64,000 nucleotides of DNA from Salvelinus alpinus (taxonomy: Eukaryota > Chordata > Actinopteri > Salmoniformes > Salmonidae), in assembly GCF_045679555.1 (NCBI RefSeq), contig NC_092091.1, positions 91,840,190-91,904,189 of the forward strand, written 5' to 3'. Shown in pieces: positions 22,552 through 34,477 of the stretch. The notes beneath the pieces are model-generated. The model did not search any database. It saw only the letters and a program-made list of their open reading frames with translations, and was not told the DNA's origin. Every line of letters starts with the position of its first letter. The stretch's first letter is position 1. Position numbers and translations under genes: made by a program.

Positions 22552-25090
22552 CAAGCAATACGTGTTAAATATGGGGCCACAGTCAATCATGACAGCCTCT
22601 TTAGGAAAGGCCTTTACTTATGACTTAAACAGAATAATTTTATACCCAGCTTATTCATTAATGCTGTGGGATAAATCAGGGGTTTCTAGGTGGGCTTAAA
22701 CAAATCTACAGTGAAACAAAAGTGTACATTTTACACACATGTTTATGGACTTTTAAAAAGACCACGGTAACATGACAGATATAGTGGAGAAGCTCCAAAA
22801 ATCGGCTATTGGATATTCAATGTACAACAATAGTTTTAGGTAACAAGCAATACGTGTTAAATATAGGCCACAGTCAATCAAGACAGCCTCTTTTTCGAAA
22901 GGCCTTTACTTATGACTTAAACAGATTCATTTTCTACACATCTTATTCATTAAAGCTGTGGGATAAATCAGGTGTTTCTAGGTGGGCTTAACTTTTGTCA
23001 ATAGGGGGAGCTGTTAGCACTATTTTTTTCTTGACGTTTCCAAATTAAACTGCCTCGTACTCAATTCTTGCTCGTACAATATGCATATTATTATTACTAT
23101 TGGATAGAAAACAATCTCTAGTTTCTAAAACCGTTTGAATTATGTCTGTGGGTGGAACAGAACTCATTCTACAGCACTTTTCCTGCCAGGGAGTGAGATT
23201 TCAGAAATCTTGGCCTCTGTTCCCAGGTCAGTTTTTATGTCCCTGTGAATGCTGTGGGGCTACAAACACTGCATACGCCTTCCTCTAGATGTCAGTAAGT
23301 GGTGACAATTTGAATGGAGTCGATTGCGCAATCTGGGACCTCATAAAATACCTTGGGGCGGAAGTACCTTTCTTTTCGACCGTGCGCCTGACTCAGGATG
23401 GACGTCGGACTGGCCTCCTTCCAAGCTTTGGTTTAGCCAGTTCTATATCTCCGGTCATGTTTTTATTCGTTATAGTTGTTAAAGACATCATAAGGTAGTT
23501 AATTTAAACCGACTTATAGCAATTTATATCAGTTTATTGCGATTTTCTGGCATTCCTTTGTGACGCGCTCTCAACATTTGGACACCTTTCCGGTACATGC
23601 CGAACGTTAGCAGCGATTTCGACAGGACAAGAGTACATCTTTCGACCAAAAGACGATGGTTCTGGACAAAAGACACCTTTCCCAAGATTCTGATGCGAGT
23701 TCATCTAAAAGTAAGAACTATTTATGCTGATAAATCGTTGTTCTGTTGAAAAATGTTAAATGCATAAGCTGCCATTAATTTCAGTGTAGCCTTGCTTCAG
23801 TGCACGCTGTATTGCGCAGTAAAGTTAATTTTAAAAATGTAATTCAGCGATTGCATTAAGAACTAATTTGTCTTTCAATTGCAGTCCAACCTATATTTTT
23901 TTAGTCAAGTTTATGAATAGTTTTATATAAAAATAGGAGTCTTTCCAAGATGGCGCCGGACCGATTGCTTGAGTAGTTGGACACTATTTTCATTGTATAA
24001 GTACGATTTGTGCCGCTAAATATGCACATTTTTGAACAAACTCTATATGCATTGTGTAATATGATGTTACAGGACTGTCATCTGAAGAATTCTGAGAAGG
24101 TTAGTGAAAAAATTAATATATTTTGGTGGTGATAACGTTATCGCGCTTTTTGCCTAGAATCAATGCTGGGGTGATGTTAGCTCATGTGGTATGCTAATAT
24201 AACGCTATATTGTGTTTTCGCTGTAAAACACTTAGAAAATCTGAAATATTGTCTGGATTCACAAGATCTGTGTCTTTCAGTTGCTGTATGCTGTATATTT
24301 TTAAGAAAAGTTTTATGATGAGTAATTAGGTAATACACGTTGCTCTCTGTAGTTATTGTAGTCGCTTTGGTGAGTTTTGTGATAGTGGCTGCAATGGTAA
24401 ACTATGATTTATACCTGAAAAATGCTAATTTTTCTAAAAAAACATATGCTATACCATAAATATGTTATCAGACTGTCATCTTATGAAGTTGTTTCTTGGT
24501 TAGTGGCTATATATATCTTTATTTAGTCAAATTAGTGATAGCTACTGATGGAGTAAAAAACTGGTGGAGTAGAAAAAGTGGTGTCTTTTGCTAACGTGGT
24601 TAGCTAATAGATTTACATATTGTGTCTTCCCTGTAAAACATTTTAAAAATCAGAAATGATGGCTGGATTCACAAGATCTGTATCTTTCATCTGGTGTCTT
24701 GGACTTGTGATTTAATGATATTTAGATGCTTGTATTTACTTGTGACGCTATGCTAGGCTATGCTAGTCAGCTTTTTTACTGTGGGGGGTGCTCCCGGATC
24801 CGGGATTCGTAGCAAGTAAAAGTTAAACAAATCTACAGTGAAACAAAAGTGTACATTTTACTCATATGTTTATTGACTTTTAAAAAGACCACAGGAACAT
24901 GACCGATATAATGGAGATGCATGCTACACAAATCTGCTAGTGGATATTCAATGTACAACAATAGTCTTAGGTAACAAGCAATACGTGTTAAATAAGGGCC
25001 ACAGTCAATCATGACAGCCTCTTTATGAAAGGCCTTTACTTATGACTTAAACAGATTCATTTTCGACCCATCTTATTCATTAATGCTGTG
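22519..25090 (+). repeat. three tandem units of about 292 bp, split by a TTAA element
   Basis: Units start at GGATATTCAATGTACAAC: 22519, 22811 and 24942. The spacing is 292 bp, then 296 bp once the 1,835 bp of TTAA insertion (22992-24826) is removed. Each unit contains GGCCTTTACTTATGACTTAA and TTATTCATTAA.GCTGTGGG. The mirror array lies at 30709-33280. Confidence 0.88.
22988..24826 (-). mobile_element. TTAA-flanked element, left-arm copy (1,831 bp)
   Basis: Body 22992-24822, TTAA at 22988-22991 and 24823-24826. Removing it restores the continuous 292-bp array (GGGCTTAAACAAATC). Ends are CTTTTGTCAATAGGGGGAGC and, at the other terminus read inward, CTTTTACTTGCTACGAATCC followed by the CGGATCCGGG palindrome. 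Very similar to the copies at 30944 and 53501. Non-coding. Confidence 0.88.
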
Positions 25091-26178
25091 GGCATACCCC
25101 AGGATTTACATGCCGGACGGATTATCTAACCATGGAGGGAAAATTTACGGAGCTTTGAGGGAGTGTGCAAGCGTCTTAGCGATCGGATAATGGTCAGGGC
25201 TAACCAGGACCTACATCTGTAAGAAAGGCATAGTAAAATACATTAATTATGAACGGCTATAAACTGTATGTACTAAATATTTTGAATAAAAAAAAATGGT
25301 TTTAAAATTGTATCTCACCTTTTAAAGATAGGAATAAGTCCTTTCCATCTATCACCAAGCATGCCCCCGGAGAAAAAAAACTTGCGGAAAAAGACATGTG
25401 CTCGCGTGTGTGTGCGGTAGTGGATGTGTGTGGGTGTTTCAAAACAAAGAAAACGGGGCGGGGTGTGTGTTCATAAATGGCTATGCGGTTGCGCTCAAGG
25501 CTTTCTCTCTCTCTTTACAATATACGTCAAAAAGAGGCCGACCCCCAAACAACACAAAAAAAAGTGTGTCTGTGTCTTACGGACACTTACGAATCATTAA
25601 CAGCCTTTCAAAACCTAATTTAGCTCAAAGTCAAACAGCCCAGCGTTGTTTAGACCGACCCCAGGGCTTGAAACGGACATAGGGGGGCTATTTCCCGGAG
25701 GTTGTAGAATATCAAAAGGTTAATACGGTCTCGACACCACAATCCAGTTGTTTGAACCAAATACCAGAGTAATCAAATATACCGGATAGCACCCGAAAAA
25801 GAAAAAAGAAACGTCACCCCCTGCTTTGTAAACTCATTCCGTACTATCACTACTTTTGAGCCAAGGCCGCAAACTTCTCAACGAGTCTAGTGAAACAGAT
25901 AGTTTCCCACTCTGTTCGCATCGTTTTAGAGCAGTTACACACATGCAGGACAGCAGCCCCAGAATAGTTATCGGACAAGATCATCTGTAAATCCTTCCGC
26001 TTTCTGAAGGTGAGTTCGTGAAAACGTATATATTAGATTTGGGATGCGGGGACTTGTTTGAACATTAATGATATTATTGTAATATTAAACAGGAGTTATA
26101 TGTGTTTTAAACCGATGACAACAATTATTATTTTATTTACGTCAAATGCACATATTCATGTAATTTAAAACGTTCGCA
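25091..26178 (+). other. left-arm sequence with a possible 5' exon
   Basis: A purine-rich stretch around 25370-25570 gives a 94-codon frame (25398-25682) that I regard as compositional. Between about 25840 and 26009 lies exon-like sequence ending AAG|GTGAGT (donor at 26010). In the right arm the last exon base is T instead of G. No domain recognised. Confidence 0.3.
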
Positions 26179-26179
26179 G

Positions 26180-26404
26180 GATATGCAACATTAAGCCAAC
26201 TGCATCCCGGGGATAAATGATATGGAACAGCCTTCATTAGAATGGAATTCCGAAGAGCAACGGATGGACACAGAATTTTACGAGATATCTATATGTCATC
26301 TGTATGTATTTTTTATGATAAAATGTACACCCGACATCGAAAATCATACAACCCTGGAGGACATGATCGAAACGGAAGGGGTACCCCCGGAACATGAAGA
26401 GTAA
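26180..26404 (+). other. unrecognised acidic reading frame A (left arm)
   Basis: Follows an acceptor-like CGTTCGCAG; ATG at 26222 opens a 60-codon frame starting MEQPSLEWNSEEQ and ending in an acidic tail. It overlaps the next frame by a few bases in another phase. The right arm carries the same frame (29361-29543) with one Met-to-Leu change. Conservation between arms proves only recent duplication, not function. No family recognised. Confidence 0.3.
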
Positions 26405-26588
26405 AACATTGAATTCGGACGATTTCCCCGCTTCAAATGACATTTCGGAGGTCTCTGATTTGCGGTTGTTTGTGATGGGCAGAAAACAAGTTAAGGAAAA
26501 CTCCGAGGCTGAAACAACATTCAGTCATGCTATTCTAAAACAGGAAGACAACGATCTTTACAGATATTCAGAAACAGATGGACAATAA
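26394..26588 (+). other. unrecognised reading frame B (left arm)
   Basis: 64 codons starting ATGAAGAGT, containing SDLRLFVMGRKQVKEN and a glutamate/aspartate-rich tail. The overlap with frame A could mark one ancestral frame broken by a frameshift. The copy in the right arm (29177-29371) is identical at protein level. Confidence 0.3.
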
Positions 26589-26735
26589 TTATCATTATAA
26601 TTTGTTTTTTTAAATATATTTTTTAGGCAATATGTTAAATGGACGTATTCTTATAAGTTAAAATGTATCTATTTCGTATAAATACATGTTAACATTATCT
26701 AACGTCTGTATGATACCCAGAGGCTACAGGGCATA

Positions 26736-26999
26736 ATGGATTGGGAACAGACAGAGTTAGACCGGGATTCTCAGAAGCAAACTGCGACCGGTCCTTTACG
26801 TGGCCCATTCGCTAATACACTATTTTCGGCGTAAGTCCCCCCACCCGACTACGGAAGAGCAGATGAAACAGAGACAATTCTGCGGGCTTGTACTGAAGGC
26901 CTTAACCTAACTCCAAACACAAGCCAGCAGACCAGGACAGATAAAACGATAGACGGTGAATCTTTCCTTCCTCATGGAACTTTTTTGAAGGGGAGGTGA
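26736..26999 (+). other. unrecognised reading frame C with one internal TAA (left arm)
   Basis: ATG at 26736 starts MDWEQTELDRDSQKQ, similar in style to frame A. A TAA at 26832-26834 coincides with a good donor (GTAAGT at 26831). The same phase then continues for 54 more codons to TGA 26997-26999. So either translation ends at the TAA, or the transcript is spliced there, or the gene is broken. Confidence 0.3.
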
Positions 27000-27016
27000 A
27001 TATTAGAGGTGATGTT

Positions 27017-27051
<35 letters not shown>
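27017..27051. repeat. (AT)n microsatellite, left arm
   Basis: Alternating TA repeat mirrored at about 28712-28746. Confidence 0.95.
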
Positions 27052-27054
<3 letters not shown>

Positions 27055-27411
27055 CTAAGAATGATTGGTATTAATTCTAGGCATTTACATGTATGTTTTT
27101 AATAATGAAGGCTATTTATACAATGAAACATTGTTTTTATTCATACTGTTTGTAAACAATAGCTTCTGTCCCCTTAGGGTCTACTTGAACCGCTTATTAA
27201 ATCAGACCTCTCAGACCAGAAAGTATGATTAGAAACCATGGCCAACTATATTCAATCTGTGATTAGAAGCGATAATTAGAAGCTATGACAAAATTATGAT
27301 CAAACTATGATAATAAACTATGAACAACTATGAAGACAGGGCTGTATGTGTGTGAATGATGAGCTATTATTTAAGTGTGTAATATTACTCTTTCTCTCTC
27401 TCTCTGTCAGG

Positions 27412-27448
27412 CTATGAAAAAGACAAGAGAAAGGACAGGGACTCCTGA
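27412..27448 (+). other. possible short terminal exon (left arm)
   Basis: A long CT tract ending CTGTCAG forms an excellent acceptor; the next codons are ATGAAAAAGACAAGAGAA and a TGA follows within 15 codons, giving a short basic tail. Offered only because a gene may run 25.8-27.4 kb in this arm. Confidence 0.2.
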
Positions 27449-27694
27449 GTGTTGATAGGTCTTAGATTTTTATAGACAGGGTATCTGTAAAACACAATGT
27501 GACAACTATTGAAGATGCAAAAAGGGGTTTTCAGAAATATATTTGGTTGACAGATTTGTATTATTATAAAAAGTTATATAAAAATGATTCGAATCTTTAG
27601 TATTATTATGTTACATGCGAGACATACCCAGAAATGTCAGCGTAGACAACTTACAAGAATGTGTTTACCAGGCCGTGATGAAAACATTTTAAAG

Positions 27695-28068
27695 GAGCTT
27701 TAATTCAAGCATGCAAAAATATATATTTGATACAATTACCAACGTTAAAAACTGTTGTTACAATATCACAAATAATGTTTCTCGGACTAACACACTGTAG
27801 AGTTTCCTATATACTAAAGAACAATCACTAAGACAAAACACAAAAAGTTGTAATACAATCAGTATACATGGCATTCTATATGGAAAACAGGTACATTTTG
27901 AAAGATTATGATGTTGATGTGATTTAAAAAAATTCATTTCTCAATTTAGGATAATACGGTTTATTTTATACTTTACTTAAATTGTGTTATTTATCTAGCC
28001 TCATACCAGGCTAATACAATACCAAGCCATGCAAACAGCTAGGGAATTAACCCAGAACAGTTGTGGGT
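27695..28068. other. palindrome spacer, 374 bp
   Basis: Not self-complementary and not matched by either arm at its position. It contains AATAATGTTTCTCGGACTAA-type sequence (27770-27812) resembling the arm interior at 22265-22305, so the spacer may be the start of a further, older copy of the arm sequence. Confidence 0.75.
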
Positions 28069-28710
28069 CTTTAAAATGTTTTCATCACGGCCTGGTAAAC
28101 ACATTCTTGTAAGTTGTCTACGCTGACATTTCTGGGTATGTCTCGCATGTAACATAATAATACTAAAGATTCGAATCATTTTTATATAACTTTTTATAAT
28201 AATACAAATCTGTCAACCAAATATATTTCTGAAAACCCCTTTTTGCATCTTCAATAGTTGTCACATTGTGTTTTACAGATACCCTGTCTATAAAAATCTA
28301 AGACCTATCAACACTCAGGAGTCCCTGTCCTTTCTCTTGTCTTTTTCATAGCCTGACAGAGAGAGAGAGAGAAAGAGTAATATTACACACTTAAATAATA
28401 GCTCATCATTCACACACATACAGCCCTGTCTTCATAGTTGTTCATAGTTTATTATCATAGTTTGATCATAATTTTGTCATAGCTTCTAATTATCGCTTCT
28501 AATCACAGATTGAATATAGTTGGCCATGGTTTCTAATCATACTTTCTGGTCTGAGAGGTCTGATTTAATAAGCGGTTCAAGTAGACCCTAAGGGGACAGA
28601 AGCTATTGTTTACAAACAGTATGAATAAAAACAATGTTTCATTGTATAAATAGCCTTCATTATTAAAAACATACATGTAAATGCCTAGAATTAATACCAA
28701 TCATTCTTAG

Positions 28711-28748
<38 letters not shown>

Positions 28749-29176
28749 AACATCACCTCTAATATTCACCTCCCCTTCAAAAAAGTTCCATGAGGAAGGA
28801 AAGATTCACCGTCTATCGTTTTATCTGTCCTGGTCTGCTGGCTTGTGTTTGGAGTTAGGTTAAGGCCTTCAGTACAAGCCCGCAGAATTGTCTCTGTTTC
28901 ATCTGCTCTTCCGTAGTCGGGTGGGGGGACTTACGCCGAAAATAGTGTATTAGCGAATGGGCCACGTAAAGGACCGGTCGCAGTTTGCTTCTGAGAATCC
29001 CGGTCTAACTCTGTCTGTTCCCAATCCATTATGCCCTGTAGCCTCTGGGTATCATACAGACGTTAGATAATGTTAACATGTATTTATACGAAATAGATAC
29101 ATTTTAACTTATAAGAATACGTCCATTTAACATATTGCCTAAAAAATATATTTAAAAAAACAAATTATAATGATAA

Positions 29177-29543
29177 TTATTGTCCATCTGTTTCTGAATA
29201 TCTGTAAAGATCGTTGTCTTCCTGTTTTAGAATAGCATGACTGAATGTTGTTTCAGCCTCGGAGTTTTCCTTAACTTGTTTTCTGCCCATCACAAACAAC
29301 CGCAAATCAGAGACCTCCGAAATGTCATTTGAAGCGGGGAAATCGTCCGAATTCAATGTTTTACTCTTCATGTTCCGGGGGTACCCCTTCCGTTTCGATC
29401 ATGTCCTCCAGGGTTGTATGATTTTCGATGTCGGGTGTACATTTTATCATAAAAAATACATACAGATGACATATAGATATCTCGTAAAATTCTGTGTCCA
29501 ACCGTTGCTCTTCGGAATTCCATTCTAATGAAGGCTGTTCCAT
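29177..29543 (-). other. unrecognised reading frames A and B (right arm)
   Basis: Mirror copies of the left-arm frames: A at 29361-29543 (one Met-to-Leu difference) and B at 29177-29371 (protein identical). Both are transcribed, if at all, toward the palindrome centre, so the two gene copies would be convergent. Confidence 0.3.
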
Positions 29544-30939
29544 ATCATTTATCCCCGGGATGCAGTTGGCTTAATGTTGCATATCCCTGCGAACGTTTTA
29601 AATTACATGAATATGTGCATTTGACGTAAATAAAATAATAATTGTTGTCATCGGTTTAAAACACATATAACTCCTGTTTAATATTACAATAATATCATTA
29701 ATGTTCAAACAAGTCCCCGCATCCCAAATCTAATATATACGTTTTCACGAACTCACATTCAGAAAGCGGAAGGATTTACAGATGATCTTGTCCGATAACT
29801 ATTCTGGGGCTGCTGTCCTGCATGTGTGTAACTGCTCTAAAACGATGCGAACAGAGTGGGAAACTATCTGTTTCACTAGACTCGTTGAGAAGTTTGCGGC
29901 CTTGGCTCAAAAGTAGTGATAGTACGGAATGAGTTTACAAAGCAGGGGGTGACGTTTCTTTTTTCTTTTTCGGGTGCTATCCGGTATATTTGATTACTCT
30001 GGTATTTGGTTCAAACAACTGGATTGTGGTGTCGAGACCGTATTAACCTTTTGATATTCTACAACCTCCGGGAAATAGCCCCCCTATGTCCGTTTCAAGC
30101 CCTGGGGTCGGTCTAAACAACGCTGGGCTGTTTGACTTTGAGCTAAATTAGGTTTTGAAAGGCTGTTAATGATTCGTAAGTGTCCGTAAGACACAGACAC
30201 ACTTTTTTTTGTGTTGTTTGGGGGTCGGCCTCTTTTTGACGTATATTGTAAAGAGAGAGAGAGAGCCTTGAGCGCAACCGCATAGCCATTTATGAACACA
30301 CACCCCGCCCCGTTTTCTTTGTTTTGAAACACCCACACACATCCACTACCGCACACACACGCGAGCACATGTCTTTTTCCGCAAGTTTTTTTTCTCCGGG
30401 GGCATGCTTGGTGATAGATGGAAAGGACTTATTCCTATCTTTAAAAGGTGAGAGACAATTTTAAAACCATTTTTTTTAATTCAAAATATTTAGTACATAC
30501 AGTTTATAGCCGTTCATAATTAATGTATTTTACTATGCCTTTCTTACAGATGTAGGTCCTGGTTAGCCCTGACCATTATCCGATCGCTAAGACGCTTGCA
30601 CACTCCCTCAAAGCTCCGTAAATTTTCCCTCCATGGTTAGATAATCCGTCCGGCATGTAAATCCTGGGGTATGCCCACAGCATTAATGAATAAGATGGGT
30701 CGAAAATGAATCTGTTTAAGTCATAAGTAAAGGCCTTTCATAAAGAGGCTGTCATGATTGACTGTGGCCCTTATTTAACACGTATTGCTTGTTACCTAAG
30801 ACTATTGTTGTACATTGAATATCCACTAGCAGATTTGTGTAGCATGCATCTCCATTATATCGGTCATGTTCCTGTGGTCTTTTTAAAAGTCAATAAACAT
30901 ATGAGTAAAATGTACACTTTTGTTTCACTGTAGATTTGT

Positions 30940-32778
30940 TTAACTTTTACTTGCTACGAATCCCGGATCCGGGAGCACCCCCCACAGTAAAAAAGCTGAC
31001 TAGCATAGCCTAGCATAGCGTCACAAGTAAATACAAGCATCTAAATATCATTAAATCACAAGTCCAAGACACCAGATGAAAGATACAGATCTTGTGAATC
31101 CAGCCATCATTTCTGATTTTTAAAATGTTTTACAGGGAAGACACAATATGTAAATCTATTAGCTAACCACGTTAGCAAAAGACACCACTTTTTTTACTCC
31201 ACCAGTTTTTTACTCCATCAGTAGCTATCACTAATTCGACTAAATAAAGATATATATAGCCACTAACCAAGAAACAACTTCATAAGATGACAGTCTGATA
31301 ACATATTTATGGTATAGCATATGTTTTTTTAGAAAAATTTGCATTTTTCAGGTATAAATCATAGTTTACCATTGCAGCCACTATCACAAAACTCACCAAA
31401 GCGACTACAATAACTACAGAGAGCAACGTGTATTACCTAATTACTCATCATAAAACTTTTCTTAAAAATATACAGCATACAGCAACTGAAAGACACAGAT
31501 CTTGTGAATCCAGACAATATTTCAGATTTTCTAAGTGTTTTACAGCGAAAACACAATATAGCGTTATATTAGCATACCACATGAGCTAACATCACCCCAG
31601 CATTGATTCTAGGCAAAAAGCGCGATAACGTTATCACCACCAAAATATATTAATTTTTTCACTAACCTTCTCAGAATTCTTCAGATGACAGTCCTGTAAC
31701 ATCATATTACACAATGCATATAGAGTTTGTTCAAAAATGTGCATATTTAGCGGCACAAATCGTACTTATACAATGAAAATAGTGTCCAACTACTCAAGCA
31801 ATCGGTCCGGCGCCATCTTGGAAAGACTCCTATTTTTATATAAAACTATTCATAAACTTGACTAAAAAAATATAGGTTGGACTGCAATTGAAAGACAAAT
31901 TAGTTCTTAATGCAATCGCTGAATTACATTTTTAAAATTAACTTTACTGCGCAATACAGCGTGCACTGAAGCAAGGCTACACTGAAATTAATGGCAGCTT
32001 ATGCATTTAACATTTTTCAACAGAACAACGATTTATCAGCATAAATAGTTCTTACTTTTAGATGAACTCGCATCAGAATCTTGGGAAAGGTGTCTTTTGT
32101 CCAGAACCATCGTCTTTTGGTCGAAAGATGTACTCTTGTCCTGTCGAAATCGCTGCTAACGTTCGGCATGTACCGGAAAGGTGTCCAAATGTTGAGAGCG
32201 CGTCACAAAGGAATGCCAGAAAATCGCAATAAACTGATATAAATTGCTATAAGTCGGTTTAAATTAACTACCTTATGATGTCTTTAACAACTATAACGAA
32301 TAAAAACATGACCGGAGATATAGAACTGGCTAAACCAAAGCTTGGAAGGAGGCCAGTCCGACGTCCATCCTGAGTCAGGCGCACGGTCGAAAAGAAAGGT
32401 ACTTCCGCCCCAAGGTATTTTATGAGGTCCCAGATTGCGCAATCGACTCCATTCAAATTGTCACCACTTACTGACATCTAGAGGAAGGCGTATGCAGTGT
32501 TTGTAGCCCCACAGCATTCACAGGGACATAAAAACTGACCTGGGAACAGAGGCCAAGATTTCTGAAATCTCACTCCCTGGCAGGAAAAGTGCTGTAGAAT
32601 GAGTTCTGTTCCACCCACAGACATAATTCAAACGGTTTTAGAAACTAGAGATTGTTTTCTATCCAATAGTAATAATAATATGCATATTGTACGAGCAAGA
32701 ATTGAGTACGAGGCAGTTTAATTTGGAAACGTCAAGAAAAAAATAGTGCTAACAGCTCCCCCTATTGACAAAAGTTAA
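30940..32778 (+). mobile_element. TTAA-flanked element, right-arm copy (1,831 bp)
   Basis: Body 30944-32774, TTAA at 30940-30943 and 32775-32778. Same length and same insertion point as the left-arm copy, so both descend from one insertion that preceded the inverted duplication. Confidence 0.88.
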
Positions 32779-33214
32779 GCCCACCTAGAAACACCTGATT
32801 TATCCCACAGCTTTAATGAATAAGATGTGTAGAAAATGAATCTGTTTAAGTCATAAGTAAAGGCCTTTCGAAAAAGAGGCTGTCTTGATTGACTGTGGCC
32901 TATATTTAACACGTATTGCTTGTTACCTAAAACTATTGTTGTACATTGAATATCCAATAGCCGATTTTTGGAGCTTCTCCACTATATCTGTCATGTTACC
33001 GTGGTCTTTTTAAAAGTCCATAAACATGTGTGTAAAATGTACACTTTTGTTTCACTGTAGATTTGTTTAAGCCCACCTAGAAACCCCTGATTTATCCCAC
33101 AGCATTAATGAATAAGCTGGGTATAAAATTATTCTGTTTAAGTCATAAGTAAAGGCCTTTCCTAAAGAGGCTGTCATGATTGACTGTGGCCCCATATTTA
33201 ACACGTATTGCTTG

Positions 33215-33457
33215 TTACAGAAGACCACTGTTGTACATTGAATATCCATTCATCCCTGTTACACCTTTATGTGTTGGCTCTCTATGTCTGTACATAGGGT
33301 GAAATGCGGTTTCACTAAAGTTATTATACCCTAAACCTAAACCTGAAATTACCTTTAGGATCTTTCTTTGGGGTTCTAATCTCCCCGGTGTACCTGGTGC
33401 ACCGAACAACCATAGGCTGGAGCCACCTGGAAGCTCGGTGCATGTACATATAAACAC
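33215..33457 (-). other. 80-codon open frame, unrecognised (right arm)
   Basis: Mirror of 22309-22551, identical at protein level. Confidence 0.3.
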
Positions 33458-33566
33458 AACTAAATAGGAAACTCAACAGTGTGTTAGGCCTAGAAACATT
33501 ATTTAGATGGCTGTTTTATTGTTGTTGAAAGCTTGAAATGTCCACAATGCGAAGGGACCTTGTTTC

Positions 33567-33569
<3 letters not shown>

Positions 33570-33630
<61 letters not shown>
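33570..33630. repeat. (CA)n microsatellite, right arm
   Basis: About 30 CA units; the mirror tract in the left arm has about 16. Confidence 0.95.
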
Positions 33631-33631
<1 letters not shown>

Positions 33632-34224
33632 ATTTTTGTTTAATATTCAGGGGGTTATCATGTACAGTCTTAAACAGGGATTGTTCAGGGGCTCTATAAG
33701 GCTGCTGCAAAGCCCAATACCCCCTGACATTCGTGTTTCCTAGACAACAACCCCGGAGGGCTATAAGCTATAAAATAGGCCTTACTCTTTGAAATGTTCA
33801 TTACACACACCCCCCACCCAACCCGGTCCCCAACAGGACACTAGACATCAATCATCATGACAAATTCAAAAACAGCATAAAACTCTTTTACACACTCTAA
33901 GACGTGAGAAACAGGAGCACCATTCATAGGGGCATAAACCACGCCCCCCTCAAACCAACAGGGGGGTCAGGACAAGAAGCCCAAATATGGGCATGCACAC
34001 GTCAGCAGGACATAGGGTCATCAATCAACATTTTGACGTGTGACATCTACTTTAATCTCTCTAGGAACCTTGTTTCAATGTTATATCTATTCCTTACATT
34101 AAAAAAAAAGTTTGGATGTTGCCACACACATACCTGCTTATTGTGCTTATACAGCACAATTAAGGACGTTTCTTCTTCAATTATTCAGAAATATTACCCT
34201 GCCAACCACTATATGAAGAAGTGA

Positions 34225-34400
34225 AAAAAGTGTTAAACAAGTCTAAATATATTTTATTTTTGAGATTATTCAAATAGCCACCCTTTGCCTTGATGACAGC
34301 TTTGCACACTCTTGGCATTCTCTCAACCAGCTTCACCTGGAATGCTTTTCCAAAAGTCTTGAAGGAGTTCCCACATATGCTGAGCACTTGTTGATTGCTT
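34225..34400 (-). pseudogene. Tc1/mariner transposase remnant (C-terminus)
   Basis: On the minus strand the frame reads GKAFQVKLVERMPRVCKAVI and KAKGGYLNN, the C-terminal end of a familiar fish Tc1-like transposase. Truncated on both sides; the catalytic DDE region is missing. Inactive. Confidence 0.8.
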
Positions 34401-34404
34401 TTCC

Positions 34405-34476
34405 TTCACTCTGATTTGAATTTGCAACCTTTCGGTTACTAGCACAACGCTCTAACCACTAGGCGACCCTGTCGCC
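34405..34476 (-). repeat. tRNA-derived SINE fragment 1
   Basis: On the minus strand GCCTAGTGGTTAGAGCG and a GGTTGCAAATTC-like B-box region are tRNA-like promoter elements. It duplicates part of the SINE at 34785-34925. Confidence 0.65.
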
Positions 34477-34477
34477 C

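Larger units (their letters stand above)
21734..27694 (+). repeat. left arm of a large palindrome (about 6 kb)
   Basis: Reverse complement of 28069-34065, from AGAGAGATT at 21734 to AAAACATTTTAAAG at 27681-27694. The arms are near-identical by eye: many hundreds of bases match, with scattered substitutions, small indels and a shorter TG tract here (22165-22197). Contents, outer to inner: TG microsatellite, a decayed frame, three 292-bp units, a TTAA element, small unrecognised frames and an AT microsatellite. Confidence 0.95.
28069..34065 (-). repeat. right arm of the large palindrome (about 6 kb)
   Basis: Mirror of 21734-27694. The outer end is AATCTCTCT at 34057-34065. It holds the same items in reverse: frame C (28764-29027 region), frame B (29177-29371), frame A (29361-29543), TTAA element (30944-32774), 292-bp units and CA tract. 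Differences from the left arm include a longer CA tract, a changed donor base (29757) and an extra G after the acceptor-like CGTTCGCAG. Confidence 0.95.

Noticed and set aside
25398..25682. 94-codon frame with cysteine and valine runs
   Set aside because: Driven by TG-rich and CT-rich simple sequence; only frames A to C in the arms were kept as possibly coding.
21734..34065. Palindrome as a pure fold-back assembly artefact
   Set aside because: Arms differ by substitutions, an indel and microsatellite length, and a unique spacer separates them. Not excluded without reads, so kept as a finding with that caveat.
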